From Oxyruncus cristatus (Eukaryota > Chordata > Aves > Passeriformes > Cotingidae): DNA of 64,000 bases. Every line of letters starts with the position of its first letter. The stretch's first letter is position 1. The notes under the pieces were generated by a model that worked only from the letters and a program-made list of their open reading frames with translations, was not told where the DNA came from and made no database searches. The stretch is taken from positions 806,239 through 870,238 of the forward strand of contig VXAY01006797.1 in NCBI GenBank assembly GCA_013399855.1, in the 5' to 3' direction. Position numbers and translations under genes: made by a program. This document shows, in pieces, positions 25,442 through 35,459 of this stretch.

Positions 25442-26393
25442 ATGGAATCAGAACTGCTGAGCTTTAGTGGAGACCTTCAGCTGCTATTTATTTTCCTCTT
25501 GTAGAAATGTTACTTACTAGATTTTTTGTTCTTCTGAAACAAGTAAAATTACACTCAGTCACTTCACTTAATGTGAAAACCAGAGCTTTACAAGTATTTT
25601 AGTTAAAATGATCAAATTTCTCTCTTCTGCTACTTTTCAGTCCTTTCAGTTTAAATTAGGAGATAGAAAAATAAGAATTCTTCATTGGGTACTTTAATTC
25701 TGGATTAACAATACATAACATAGCTACAAAAAATTGGAATAATTTGAGAGGTTTTCATTTTCTTACAAGCCACATATAGTGCATTATGTCTAATCCACTT
25801 CAAGCACGGTGGTCACTTTTCCAAAAACTGTATTAAAACCTGTTTTGTGTGTGAAACTATTTTCCTGTAATGTTATATGTGTTATTCCTCTGTGTTTGCC
25901 AGGTATATTTTTATGCAGTAGGTATGTGTAACACCAACCTTAAAAAATCTACACACTAGCTTTGAAAAATGCCTTGCAATACAGGGAAAACTGCAATGCT
26001 TTCATCTTATGCTGAGGAAGTGCCCTGAGTGTTTATTGTGTAGTATTAATAGTGCCTGGGACATTCTCATTAAGCATGACTTCACTAGGTTGTGACATGG
26101 TTTTAGAACAGGGTTGCTTGTTAGTCTGTTTAGAAGAATATTAATCTGTGAGCATTTTTACAGGGAATGGAAAGAAAGTGCTAAATAATTTGAAAAATCT
26201 CCAGTCGCTGGTAGGAATGTCTAAAGTTTGCATACAGCACAGGTTGCATTAATGTTTTGAAGGGCCTGTATATTGAAGCAATCTTTGAGTGAAATTGGTC
26301 TTTTTCATGGTAGGACTGATCTCTATCCTCCTTTGCCAGTTATATTAAATATATATCTATATCTATATATGTTTTGGTTTTTTCTTCCCCCAG

Positions 26394-26635
26394 TGGATGT
26401 AAAGTCGGAGGTTCCTGTGGGGTTAGAGCCTATCTCACCATTAGACTTGCGAACTGATCTCAGGATGATGGTTCCCATGGTGGACCCAATTATGCGTGAA
26501 AAGCAGCTTCAGCAGGAGCTACTCCTGATCCAGCAGCAGCAGCAAATTCAGAAACAACTGCTGATTGCAGAGTTTCAGAAGCAGCATGAAAACCTGACCC
26601 GCCAGCATCAGGCCCAGCTCCAGGAGCACATAAAG
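26394..26635 (+). CDS. HDAC9: HDAC9 exon 3: CtBP motif and start of Gln-rich domain
   Basis: The acceptor is ...ttcttcccccag|tggatg, preceded by a pyrimidine run; the donor is ataaag|gtagca. The exon begins in phase 1, with Val-8 split across the junction, and ends on a whole codon after 81 codons (residues 8-88). It encodes [20 protein letters not shown], where PLDLR (about 23-27) is the P-X-D-L-R motif reported to recruit CtBP to MITR. A Gln-rich helical stretch follows, with [12 protein letters not shown] and then [16 protein letters not shown], the start of the coiled coil that drives self-association in class IIa HDACs. Differences from my memory of human (VPMVDPIM in place of MPVVDPVV) are conservative. 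The open frame running upstream into the intron has no first-exon homology and is not used as coding. Confidence 0.97.
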
Positions 26636-27603
26636 GTAGCAACATTCTTCATTTATCCCTCACTTTATCTGCAAAATGAATATCCTTAGGCAGACATGAA
26701 AAAGAAACATGCCTGAAAGGTTTGCTGTGACTGCAAGGTGGTGTTTGAGTGCTTCTTTCTCTGTACTGGGGTGATAAGAGTCTTTTCAAGCCAAACTCCT
26801 AGCAACTATGTGACTTGCTCACAGCAGACCAAGGCAGTACTATGAGGATCATCAAGCTCATGAAGCTACCACATCCACAAAAAATCTAAGTACCTTTTTT
26901 ACAACCTGGATTTTCAGCCAGACTTCAATATGGCTGTCTTTTTGGTGTGTGCAGTTTTTAGTATATTAAAGACTTTTTGTGTGCTACTGTGTGAGTTTGT
27001 GACAAAAAATCAAGTATAGGCAAGTGCATAGTATTTGCATTTGGAAAATGGAGGCAGACCCTGAAAGTGTTGTGTTTTCACTCTTCTCTGAACTGCCTCA
27101 TATAAGATAAAAAGGAAATGATTTATGGGATTGCATGCACTATGGTAGGATTTCTATACTGGATTTTGACCGGGAATTTATGATCTTGCCTTTCTTTTCA
27201 TTTTTCCTTCTTATCTACTTGCCATTATGCTGCTGTGCTAAGCTTCCAGTCTGTGGGGCAGCCAGAGCTGGGTGATGCACAGGCAAAGAACACTGTGCAG
27301 TTTCCAGGCATCTTTGCCGAAAGAGGAAGAAGTGAAACCAGAGCAGCAGGCTGCTTCCTGACATTAGAGTTCATTTTAGTGACAGCCATGTCACTATCTC
27401 GCATAATGCAGCATATCCATTCATATCCAGCATAATGCACTACCCTGCTTAAAAGACTGGGGAAAATCAGTTAAGAGATGAAAAGAAGTGTAAGCACAAA
27501 AGCAAGCACCAATTCACAGTTACTCAAGGGGGTTGTTTTAACCAGGACTGACCTAGAAAACAGTGCAAACTGCACTTTCTCATGTCTTTTTGTTCTGTGC
27601 AAG
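26636..27603 (+). other. HDAC9: HDAC9 intron 3
   Basis: Starts gtagca, a weaker than usual donor, and ends at the tandem acceptor pair (27603 or 27612). No other gene, repeat family or RNA is recognised. An ATTTGCAT octamer (POU-factor consensus) lies near 27035. Confidence 0.85.
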
Positions 27604-27612
27604 TTACAACAG
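27604..27612 (+). other. HDAC9: Optional 9-nt extension of exon 4 (Leu-Gln-Gln)
   Basis: ttacaacag lies between two AG acceptors. Using the upstream AG (27602-27603), which follows a pyrimidine-rich stretch, adds LQQ in frame; using the downstream AG (27611-27612) removes it. HDAC9 isoforms with and without this tripeptide are consistent with what I recall for mammals. Confidence 0.7.
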
Positions 27613-27754
27613 GAACTCCTAGCCATTAAACAACAGCAAGAACTCCTTGAAAAAGAGCAGAAACTGGAGCAGCAAAGACAAGAGCAGGAACTGGAGAGGC
27701 ATCGCAGGGAGCAACAGCTTCCTCCCCTCCGAGGCAAAGAAAGAGGACGAGAAA
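27613..27754 (+). CDS. HDAC9: HDAC9 exon 4: Gln/Glu-rich coiled coil (alternative start at 27604)
   Basis: The exon encodes [18 protein letters not shown] and continues into a highly charged helix ending [11 protein letters not shown], about residues 89-135 plus the first base of Arg-136. The donor is cgagaaa|gtaaga. Two AG acceptors lie 9 nt apart. The upstream one (…ttctgtgcaag|ttacaacag) starts the exon at 27604 and adds Leu-Gln-Gln; the downstream one (ttacaacag|gaactc) starts at 27613. Both keep the frame. I chose 27613 as the main start because it puts the first 14-3-3 serine at residue 220, as in standard human numbering, but the upstream site has the better pyrimidine tract. The region continues the parallel coiled coil used for oligomerisation next to the MEF2-binding helix. 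Confidence 0.95.
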
Positions 27755-28357
27755 GTAAGAACCAATGTACCATGAATCCTAATAAGAAATTAATCTATTC
27801 CCCTTTGCATTCTCCCAGCCAAAATGGACTATGAACAGGAACCTGAGGGAAACCTATTACCGTGTGAAATACGCAGCTTGACAAGTCGAGGCTGTGCTTG
27901 GAGAAGGGCAGGGCCACCCACTGCACCCACAGAAACACACTTCTGTTTTGTGTGCAGAGTTGGAGGACCAGCAGAAAGCACAGTTTGACAGACCTGTGTA
28001 TATGCTTCTCAAGAATCTAGCTCTTCTTATAAAAAAATGAGGGAATTTGAAAGCCTAATGCTTCACATGAGGATTTCTTTGTGAAGAGCTTATTTGTCAA
28101 TACAGAAAGCGCTACGAAACAGCAAAAAATCAAGTTGCTTGCTGATTAACTTGTTGAGCATTGTTTCAAGATTGAAAATATAATGAAATATTTAATAATA
28201 TCTTTGGATGAGATTTCTGAATACTTTCGCTAATACTTTTTCAAACTGCTTGTCTTTGTTCTTGATGCCATGAGGCCCCAACTAAGAGCTATTTGTAGCT
28301 CATATACAGTTTTAGGGGAAAAAAAGCCAGCTATAAAGGGTTGGTGGGATTTGGTGC

Positions 28358-28371
28358 TCACTAGAGGGAGA
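28358..28371 (+). promoter_or_regulatory. Weak CTCF-like motif (plus orientation)
   Basis: TCACTAGAGGGAGA follows CCA-NNAG-RKGGC with mismatches at the first base and at the late C. It faces away from the motif at 25428, with exons 3 and 4 between them. Confidence 0.2.
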
Positions 28372-29095
28372 CAGATACAAATAGTTGTCCTTAGTGAGGC
28401 CAGTTTAAAAATCAGGTTGAAGTACAGTGTGGAGGTATTCAAGATGAAGCTGCCACAAACAGATACTGTTACGTGCCCTAAATGAGCACAAGAACTAACT
28501 GACAAAGACCAAAGCAGAAAGGAGCTGTACATCATGAGCCTGCTTTTTTTTTCCTTGGGTGGAAAAATATATCAGTTCAAGACTTATAAGGTGTCTGTGG
28601 TTCTTCCAGTACTTTGACAAACAATGAGTCCATCACCAGCATATTGACCCAGAAGTGTGAGGGTGGTAGAAACTGCAGGAAAGAAAGGTTCCTCTAAGTG
28701 ATATGAAAAATCAGCCTCTCCCTAAACAGTTAGGCTTTATTAGTGCTCCTGCCAGAGGAAGAGCAGAGATGTGAACTCAGTGGTTCCCTTCTCAATTCGA
28801 CTTGTTGTTCAGTATGTAGCAGCCAGCCAAGCAGCTTGTGACCCCTCTGGGCCCAGCCTCAACCGCAGTGTTTGACATTGCTGATGATCTACTTAATGAG
28901 TAGAGAAGGGAAGGGAGCTTCAGGGGAGGGAGTTAAGGTATGAAGCCTAGGGGTAATAGAGGTATTTTATGGGAACTGGGTCACAGGGGGACATGTGCAC
29001 CAGCTAGCTGTGGTGTATAAGGGTTGGGTTACCAAATACATGGAGTAACAAGTATGCCTTACTGCTGCTACTTTCAAAGAAATGGGTTTCCTTCC

Positions 29096-29115
29096 TTTTT
29101 TTTTTTTTTTTTTTT
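29096..29115. repeat. Poly-T tract (20 T)
   Basis: Uninterrupted T run inside intron 4 with no recognisable element attached. Confidence 0.9.
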
Positions 29116-29826
29116 GTCACTGATTGTGGAAAACCAAAAGATCTTTATTTTTCATACCTTTTTTAAAAAAATTAAGAGTATTATGTCTGTGAGTAAAGAA
29201 GCATGTCCCGTGCTGCAAGGAGTTGGAAGTTTAACCTTCCATTGACATGCTCTACTTCTTGTTCTGTGTTGAGCTGGCCACCACGACAGGTTAAAATGCA
29301 CTGTCTTCTGTCTTCCAGACATTACAGGTACAGGCTCTTAAGGGGCTTCAGTAAAAAGTCTCACTGCTGATTCTTTCTGCAGTGCTCTGTTCATAATCAA
29401 GACAGAGCTTAGAGGGCAGTTTGCTATGTTGTTACTGTTACTTTACAAAATGAAAAAAACATTCTTTACTGCAAACTCAAAGTGACCTTTTGTCACTGTC
29501 TTTTTAGTTCTATCCTTTGTTTTGTATTTGGGAATTATTAGGAAATAATTTAAATTCTTTAGATACATCTGGCCCTGGATAAATGGCCTCATCTACTGTT
29601 GAAATATTCCTTATGACTTCACTGGAGTTTGGGGTTATGGCCAACTTAAGGCTTCTAGAGACAAACATATAATCCAAATGTTATCTCATTTTGACTGATT
29701 TCCACCAATATTTTTTATAGTTTACAACACTTCCAGCAACAAGACACAGGCTCTGTTAAGGGTTTTGTTTTCTTTAAAAATGTAATTTTTTTCAAGATAA
29801 GATACATTTAATTCTGTGTGTCTCAG

Positions 29827-29953
29827 GGGCAGTGGCCAGTACAGAAGTGAAGCAGAAACTTCAAGAGTTCCTGTTGAGTAAATCAGCAACAAAAGACTCT
29901 CCAGCAAATGGGAAGAATCATTCCATGAACCGCCACCCCAAGCTCTGGTACAC
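29827..29953 (+). CDS. HDAC9: HDAC9 exon 5: MEF2-binding helix
   Basis: The acceptor is ctgtgtgtctcag|gggcag and the donor is gtacac|gtatgt. The exon enters in phase 1 (completes Arg-136) and leaves in phase 2 (Thr-178 split). It encodes [18 protein letters not shown] and then a Ser/Asn-rich stretch ending NRHPKLWYT. The segment [13 protein letters not shown] (about 142-154) is the amphipathic helix by which class IIa HDACs dock in the hydrophobic groove of the MEF2 MADS/MEF2 domain. The hydrophobic face (Val-143, Leu-147, Phe-150, Leu-151) is intact, so MEF2 binding should be kept. HPKLWYT is also a class IIa signature. The 127-nt length gives a frameshift if the exon is skipped. Confidence 0.97.
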
Positions 29954-30550
29954 GTATGTTCAGTATTAAGCTGCTTCCTTCCCTTGTTGAGATATCAGTT
30001 AAAACTTGCCAGAATGCTTTTCCAGGAGGATTATTGAGACTCTGCCTCCAGAGCAAGATATTAGTTCAACCAAAAAAACCAGCAAAAAGCTGTAAGTGTT
30101 ATATTTCTGGTTAAACTGAGCACTCGCTGTTCAGTGATGAGAAGAGAGCTACACAGAACAAGATTCTATCAGATTTTTTTATTTCAGCTGCTTCATCTTT
30201 TGATGCTATCACAAATACCTGTAATTTTTCCAAGTATCTTCAGATTTTGAAGTTAGAACTTGGTGTTTGACTTAGTTGATTTGGAATCATCACAAAACTT
30301 ATTTCTTCTTGAAGAGATGCTGCTTTGATTCCAGTGCCATTCCTTGAATGGCATAAGTAACTCAACAGGATTTTGAGATTTTGAGAAAGATAGTGGTCAT
30401 TTAATTGTTCTTATTCTGATGTATTTTAGTATATGAAACTGCATATTTTTATGATGCCTTGGCCTTGATAAGAATCTGCTTAGACCTTGAAGCAAGTGAT
30501 TTTGTGGAGTCCTGCAGTGGACCTATAAGTTTTGCAGTTTTTATTCCTCT

Positions 30551-30573
30551 CCCCCCCCCCTTTTTTTTTTTTT
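30551..30573. repeat. C10-T13 homopolymer junction
   Basis: Ten C followed directly by thirteen T, an all-pyrimidine tract. Confidence 0.9.
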
Positions 30574-31161
30574 ACTGATTAGTTCCTTTTTGACTGCTTT
30601 ATTGCAACAGACACGTAAGTCAATCTTACAAAATTAATTCTGGCCACATTTCTGAAAGACTTCAATTTTATGCCCAAATTGACCTTCAATAGGACAAACA
30701 GAAATGCATATGGTATACTAGATTTCCATATTGTGTTTGTTCTTTTTGAAAAGGATTACTGAAGGCCTGCCCATGGAGTTTGCTCTCTGAGCTACCCAGA
30801 GCACTGGGGTAACATGATTTAATACATTGTTACATTGGTTTTGGTGCAGATACAGTACTTATTCAATTTTTTTCTTCCACATAATGTGTAAAATTCTCTT
30901 GAACGTGTAAGTTTTCTGGACCAATAACCTGAGCTTAGTTCTGAGTGTTCAGATGAGTGGGAATGAGGAGCTTTGCAGAGCATGCCTTCAGCTACACTGC
31001 AGAAAGTAGTCCTTCCTCTCATGGTACTGCCCTTTTGAGAGACATGGTATTAACTACACTGTGTTAGAAGGACAGGGAGGGTCTGTAAAAGGCCAAGTAA
31101 AAATATGTTTTGATAAACACAAAGTTTGGAAGTTTCCCTCCTGTCCCTCTCTCCCCAACTC

Positions 31162-31230
31162 TAAATAAAAAAATCAACCAAATAAACCAAAAAACAACAA
31201 AACCAACCAAACAAAAAACCTACCAACCCC
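31162..31230. repeat. A/C-rich low-complexity tract
   Basis: Irregular (AAAC/AACC)-type repeats such as ccaaccaaacaaaa over about 70 bp. Confidence 0.85.
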
Positions 31231-31926
31231 TGTCTCTGGCAAACTGTGCAATTTATATGCAATTTGCAGTTTCCGTGTTCAGAAAGATCTGCCCACACTA
31301 TTGCTTTCATCCAGCAGTTGTCAGAAAACACTCTTCAGCTTGGAGCTTCTCTGCTGACAGGAGTGATATGTGCTGCAGAGTGGTGTGCTTACAAAACTTA
31401 CAGGTTGAACTTAAACGCAAGATTTTATCTACCTTGCACACTAAATAGTTTATTTGTTTTTTTTCAACAGATAATAGTCATTCAGTATGTCTGGTTAATT
31501 TTATACAAGCCCACCCCTGTCCTGAAAATCCCCTGCATTTTGATAGGAAAGGCTTGATCAATACATCTATTGGTACATGATAAACAAGACTTAAATGGCT
31601 TTTGCTGTGTGTCAGCTGATTCATATTAAAATGCAACCTTGTGAAATGGTCAATTCCCCAGACTGGTGACAGATCCTGTCTGTAGGTCAACATGACTCTT
31701 ATCCTACGTGACTTTTATAATGAGTGCAAAAAGTGCATTCTTGGGAATCCCAAGGAGTTCCATAACTTACTGTAAGAGTGAAATTGGTTACATGAGCCTG
31801 TGGTTTGTGCACACTTACACGAACAAGAACATAAACACAGCTGAGACATATGTACAACATGTGTAGATAGTTACTGCTGGTCACCTCAGTGACTGCTAAT
31901 TTGTGACCTCTCTGTGTCTGCTGCAG

Positions 31927-32048
31927 GGCTGCCCACCATACCTCACTGGATCAAAGCTCTCCACCCCTGAGCGGGGCCTCACCACCATACAAATACACTT
32001 TACCAGGAGCACAGGATGCCAAGGATGATTTTCCACTTCGTAAAACGG
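31927..32048 (+). CDS. HDAC9: HDAC9 exon 6: linker ending at the first 14-3-3 site
   Basis: The acceptor is gtctgctgcag|ggctgc and the donor is aaaacgg|gtgagt, a near-perfect consensus. The exon completes Thr-178, then encodes [16 protein letters not shown] and a linker with [20 protein letters not shown], ending in phase 1. The terminal LRKT forms the kinase-recognition half of the first 14-3-3 motif; the serine itself is in the next coding exon (RKT|ASEP, Ser-220). The splice junction therefore falls inside the phosphosite, so whichever exon follows decides whether the site exists. The short SPPYKY tract differs slightly from human SPSYKY. Confidence 0.97.
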
Positions 32049-34119
32049 GTGAGTTAGCATAGTTTATTTGAACCCCTTGCCCAGCAGTTCTCCCACCCTT
32101 TATTTCAACCAGGCTGTCCATCAGCAAGGCGTATACCATATTCCACAAATCCTGTTCAGGATGATACTATGGGTAAGTTCAAAGATCCTGACTGCATCTT
32201 TACAAGGTCAGACTGGCCACATAGTATCAAGAGTCAATGTCTCCCAGTGCTAACAATGCAGTCTTCAGTCCTGATAAATTCAGTTTCTAAACAGGCCACA
32301 ATTTCAGGGACCTTTATTTTCTTTGTTTCAGTATTACTTCTGACTTTAGTAAATCTCTCTGTCTTGCATGGGAGATACAATATCTGTCTTCAGACAGTTT
32401 TCTGCCTTCAGACAGTGTTTTTGCAGGCCATTTTCAGGGAAATTCATGGAAAGAGGAGGAATTGGATTTAATATTATATTTTGTGTCATTGGTTGTCAAA
32501 GTTTGTATACCTATGTGCATATACACATATTTGCATGTCTTCTTATGCATAGGAATGTGTAATATTTCACAATGTTCTTTTGAAGGTTTCTAAACATTTT
32601 AGATGATTTAGCAGTTGAATGTTTTGTATCGACAGCAGGTGAACTGTAGACTTGATTTTTTTGCACCAAAAAGAAAGCTAGAAGGATGGCAGTGGAGTCC
32701 AGGAGGCTGTTGCCTGAGGTCTTTGGTGCAGTGACTGGTATCCAGGAATGCAGAGAGACACTCAGAGGAGGGGGGGAAAAAAAGGAAAAGAAAACATTAG
32801 ATTGCTTATTGCATGAGTCTGCTGTTGAGTGATATAGTTACATTCAGAGAGAAAGTCTGACCCCCTACTGTGCTAACAGCCTTTGAATGTGATTTAGCCA
32901 CTGGGAGATTGAAAACTAACTGCAAAACTGGTACTGACTTGAAAAGAAGTGGCATTTGGAACCAGCATACATTCAGAAAGAAAATCCAATCTGTATCTAA
33001 TATTTTGGGGCAGACTCTCTAAGCTTATATTATTTCCCCACATATTTTCAAAGGAATGAAAGCATGAAAAGCAAAATGCTAATTTATTCTAGCTGAATTA
33101 CCCTTTGTACAATATGGTGGCAATATAACAAGGTTCTATAAAGTCTTGTTCAGGCTGTTCATCACAATAAGCCCTTATGTGGTCCTCTGCCTAATACCAC
33201 TGTACAACATATATCTTCTGTGCCAATAGACTATACATTTTCATGTTTTTAAACAAAAGGATATCTACATCTTCTAAATGCTGTGAATTCATCTACATGT
33301 TTTTAAATGCAAGCTTTTTCTTCCATGTGTATATATCTTCAGTGTTATGATTGATATTTATGATGTGTCAGACTGTTGATCTGTAAAACAAAACATTTTC
33401 AAACATTGTAACAGTAAAGTTCTCATGCAGCTGCTAATACTTTTATATCTCTGTGGGGGTTTCAAAATATTCCTTAATTCAATTCCCATTGTCTGCATAA
33501 GAGGACTATAATATAATTAAATCCAGATGTTTTCTATATGTTATTCCAAATATTTGGGCATGCAGTGCATCAGTTCCAAAATTGAACAAAAAGCGTGATG
33601 ACTCTCTGAAAAGGTATCTACAGAATAAATAGACAAATACTAATATAATCATTAGTATAGCCATTTCTATGACATTTACATAGCAATTCTGATAAGCAAA
33701 TATAAATGAAGTATACAGCATGTTGTATGTTACCAGTGGAGGATATTTAATAGCTCTCTCTTCGCATCCGTGAAAATAGCAACTGTTAAATATCCTGTTT
33801 ACACATCCAGTCTCTCTGTGTACTAGAGTTGTTTAATTCCAGCCTTCAGCAACATCCCCACAAACGTTTCAATGATTGTTCGTCAGGTTGAGAGTAAAAG
33901 CAACAGGAACCAGATAAACACAAGTCAAATGACCCTAAACTGATCTGGGTGGTTGTAGGGCCATCCTCCAGGCAGAGGGGACATTGTGGAGCCTGTGTCA
34001 TCCTCATGGGACCTTACTAGACAAAGATGTCCCATGAACACTCGTGTATATGGACAGGCTGTAAGCCTCAGAAATCTGACCTTTGCCATGAGGGGTGAAC
34101 CTCTTTTCCTTCCCTTTAG

Positions 34120-34149
34120 GCTATGAACGCTTATTGCCACTGGCTCCTG
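34120..34149 (+). other. Candidate 30-nt in-frame microexon (low confidence)
   Basis: A strong pyrimidine-rich acceptor (cttttccttccctttag|gctatg) is followed 30 nt later by a donor-like cctg|gtaaac. Spliced after exon 6, it would read through in frame, adding GYERLLPLAP between RKT and ASEP, and leave in the same phase 1. The frame also stays open past the donor to 34301. The donor is below consensus at two positions and I know of no HDAC9 isoform with this peptide, so chance is a real alternative. Confidence 0.2.
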
Positions 34150-34479
34150 GTAAACCCTCTGTGGTGCTGAACCTGCGTGAAGTCAACAATTCATATGAAA
34201 GCAGACTTCGCATTCCTTTCAGTCTCAAGAAAGGAATACCTGTTGCGGGTTTTAATCACAACTTTGTTTTGCTTTTTATATTATTTTTTTTCAATATTTA
34301 AGGTGTAAAACACAGAGATATCTTCCTCCTCTCCAACTTTAATACCATACTCTGGAAAATAATTCTGATTGAATTAGCTACTCTGAGATCAGATTTAATG
34401 GGCAGCAAAGCTGAATGATTCTCTTCTGACATCCTAATGTGTTTTTTAGTGCTAAGGGAACACCAAGTGTCACACAGGC

Positions 34480-34640
34480 ATTGTAAATCATGAGTCTTGC
34501 TTGCTCGCTTTCTTGTTCAGTAATCCATTTAATCTGCACTTAATTAGTCCTCCTGAAGTGGCATCTCCTTATTAATCTTTTAAAAATTAATTCTGAGAGT
34601 ATAGTAAAGGGGAGAATGTTCTCTGCAGCTTTTACTCTTC
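34480..34640. promoter_or_regulatory. Candidate conserved noncoding element (inferred)
   Basis: A non-repetitive stretch with ccatttaatc, cacttaattag and ccttattaatc homeodomain-type sites and no coding signal. Weak pattern-based call. Confidence 0.2.
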
Positions 34641-35443
34641 TGGCATCTAGAATAATGGGATGCATAGGTAACTAGGGAAAGACTTAAGTCTTGCTCTTTC
34701 TATGTTTACAGAGAGGTACCAGAGTTAACATCCTAGTGCAATGACTATGGTTACTCAACAGCTCTCAGTCTTGTGGATTGCTCCTTTCTGTACAAGATGC
34801 AGCAGAAGTTGTCAGCAGTGGGCTTCACACAGTTTAGCAGCATGGAGGATTGGGACTGTCCTAAGGGCTAGAGGCCAGGATATGCAACTCTTTGCACAGC
34901 TGCATTCAGATGCTCAGATGACAGACTTTGAAAAAAGCAGAGCATGGGGAGCTATTGCTTCATTGGAGACATAAATATACCTTAAGGAGAAGTTACACAT
35001 CTGTAGCTAAGAGCAGAATTTAGTATAAACAGCATAAGATCAAAATTGAAAAATAAAAAAAAAAATCTTCCACCATGGATACCAGTAATAGATGTGTTTT
35101 CTGCAAAGCACCCAAAAACCTGAGCAGCACATGGCTCATTAACTTTCAATGAGACTAAAGCATCTAAATTACACAGAGAGACTTGAAAATTCCTCCATAT
35201 TACTAAACACTTTTGAAATTCATACTGACTGTTTTGAGAGCTCTGATGGGAGCTGTGCACTTTTGAAGACCTGATTATTTAATATGGAGAACTTTTGATT
35301 GCTGAGGTCCTTTACTCTATGTCTGTCTGTCCAGGAAAATATTACCTGCTTTATGGGGTTACTGTAAAACTAACAAAAGTATAGCAAGCAACATGGGTTT
35401 GGCAAGGAAGAGGGTCTTTTGAAAGAAATTGTTTTTTGGTTTG

Positions 35444-35459
35444 TTTTTTTTTTTTTTTT
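35444..35459. repeat. Poly-T tract (16 T)
   Basis: T run preceded by a T/G-rich stretch, similar to that at 12731. Confidence 0.85.

Larger units (their letters stand above)
1..26393 (+). other. HDAC9: HDAC9 intron before exon 3 (partial, 3' 26.4 kb)
   Basis: No protein-coding exon, CpG island or structural RNA gene could be supported here. The open frames are short, scattered on both strands, and lack recognisable domains. The stretch contains short tandem duplications (1845, 5227, 11902, 16447, 24371), one tRNA-Ile SINE (17270), homopolymer and microsatellite tracts, CTCF-like motifs (16133, 25428) and AT-rich homeodomain-site-rich stretches. The human first coding exon (MHSMISS ending TCAG|GT) is not recognisable, so it should lie to the left. 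That is expected, as this HDAC9 intron is very long in vertebrates. Confidence 0.85.
27755..29826 (+). other. HDAC9: HDAC9 intron 4
   Basis: Donor gtaaga, acceptor tctcag. It contains a poly-T run (29096-29115) and one weak CTCF-like motif (28358-28371). No other exon is recognised; the short continuation of the exon 4 frame ends at a stop about 80 bp into the intron. Confidence 0.85.
29954..31926 (+). other. HDAC9: HDAC9 intron 5
   Basis: Donor gtatgt, acceptor ctgcag. It holds a C10T13 tract (30551-30573) and an A/C-rich tract (31162-31230). No other gene is recognised. Confidence 0.85.

Noticed and set aside
26273..26393. An alternative N-terminus reading from a Met at 26273 straight into exon 3
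   Set aside because: The frame crosses the pyrimidine tract and acceptor AG, encodes low-complexity hydrophobic residues from AT repeats, and has no first-exon homology.
27755..27834. Extension of exon 4 into the intron
   Set aside because: A good gtaaga donor and the matching phase of exon 5 (R|AVAST) define the end at 27754; the extra frame is intron read-through.
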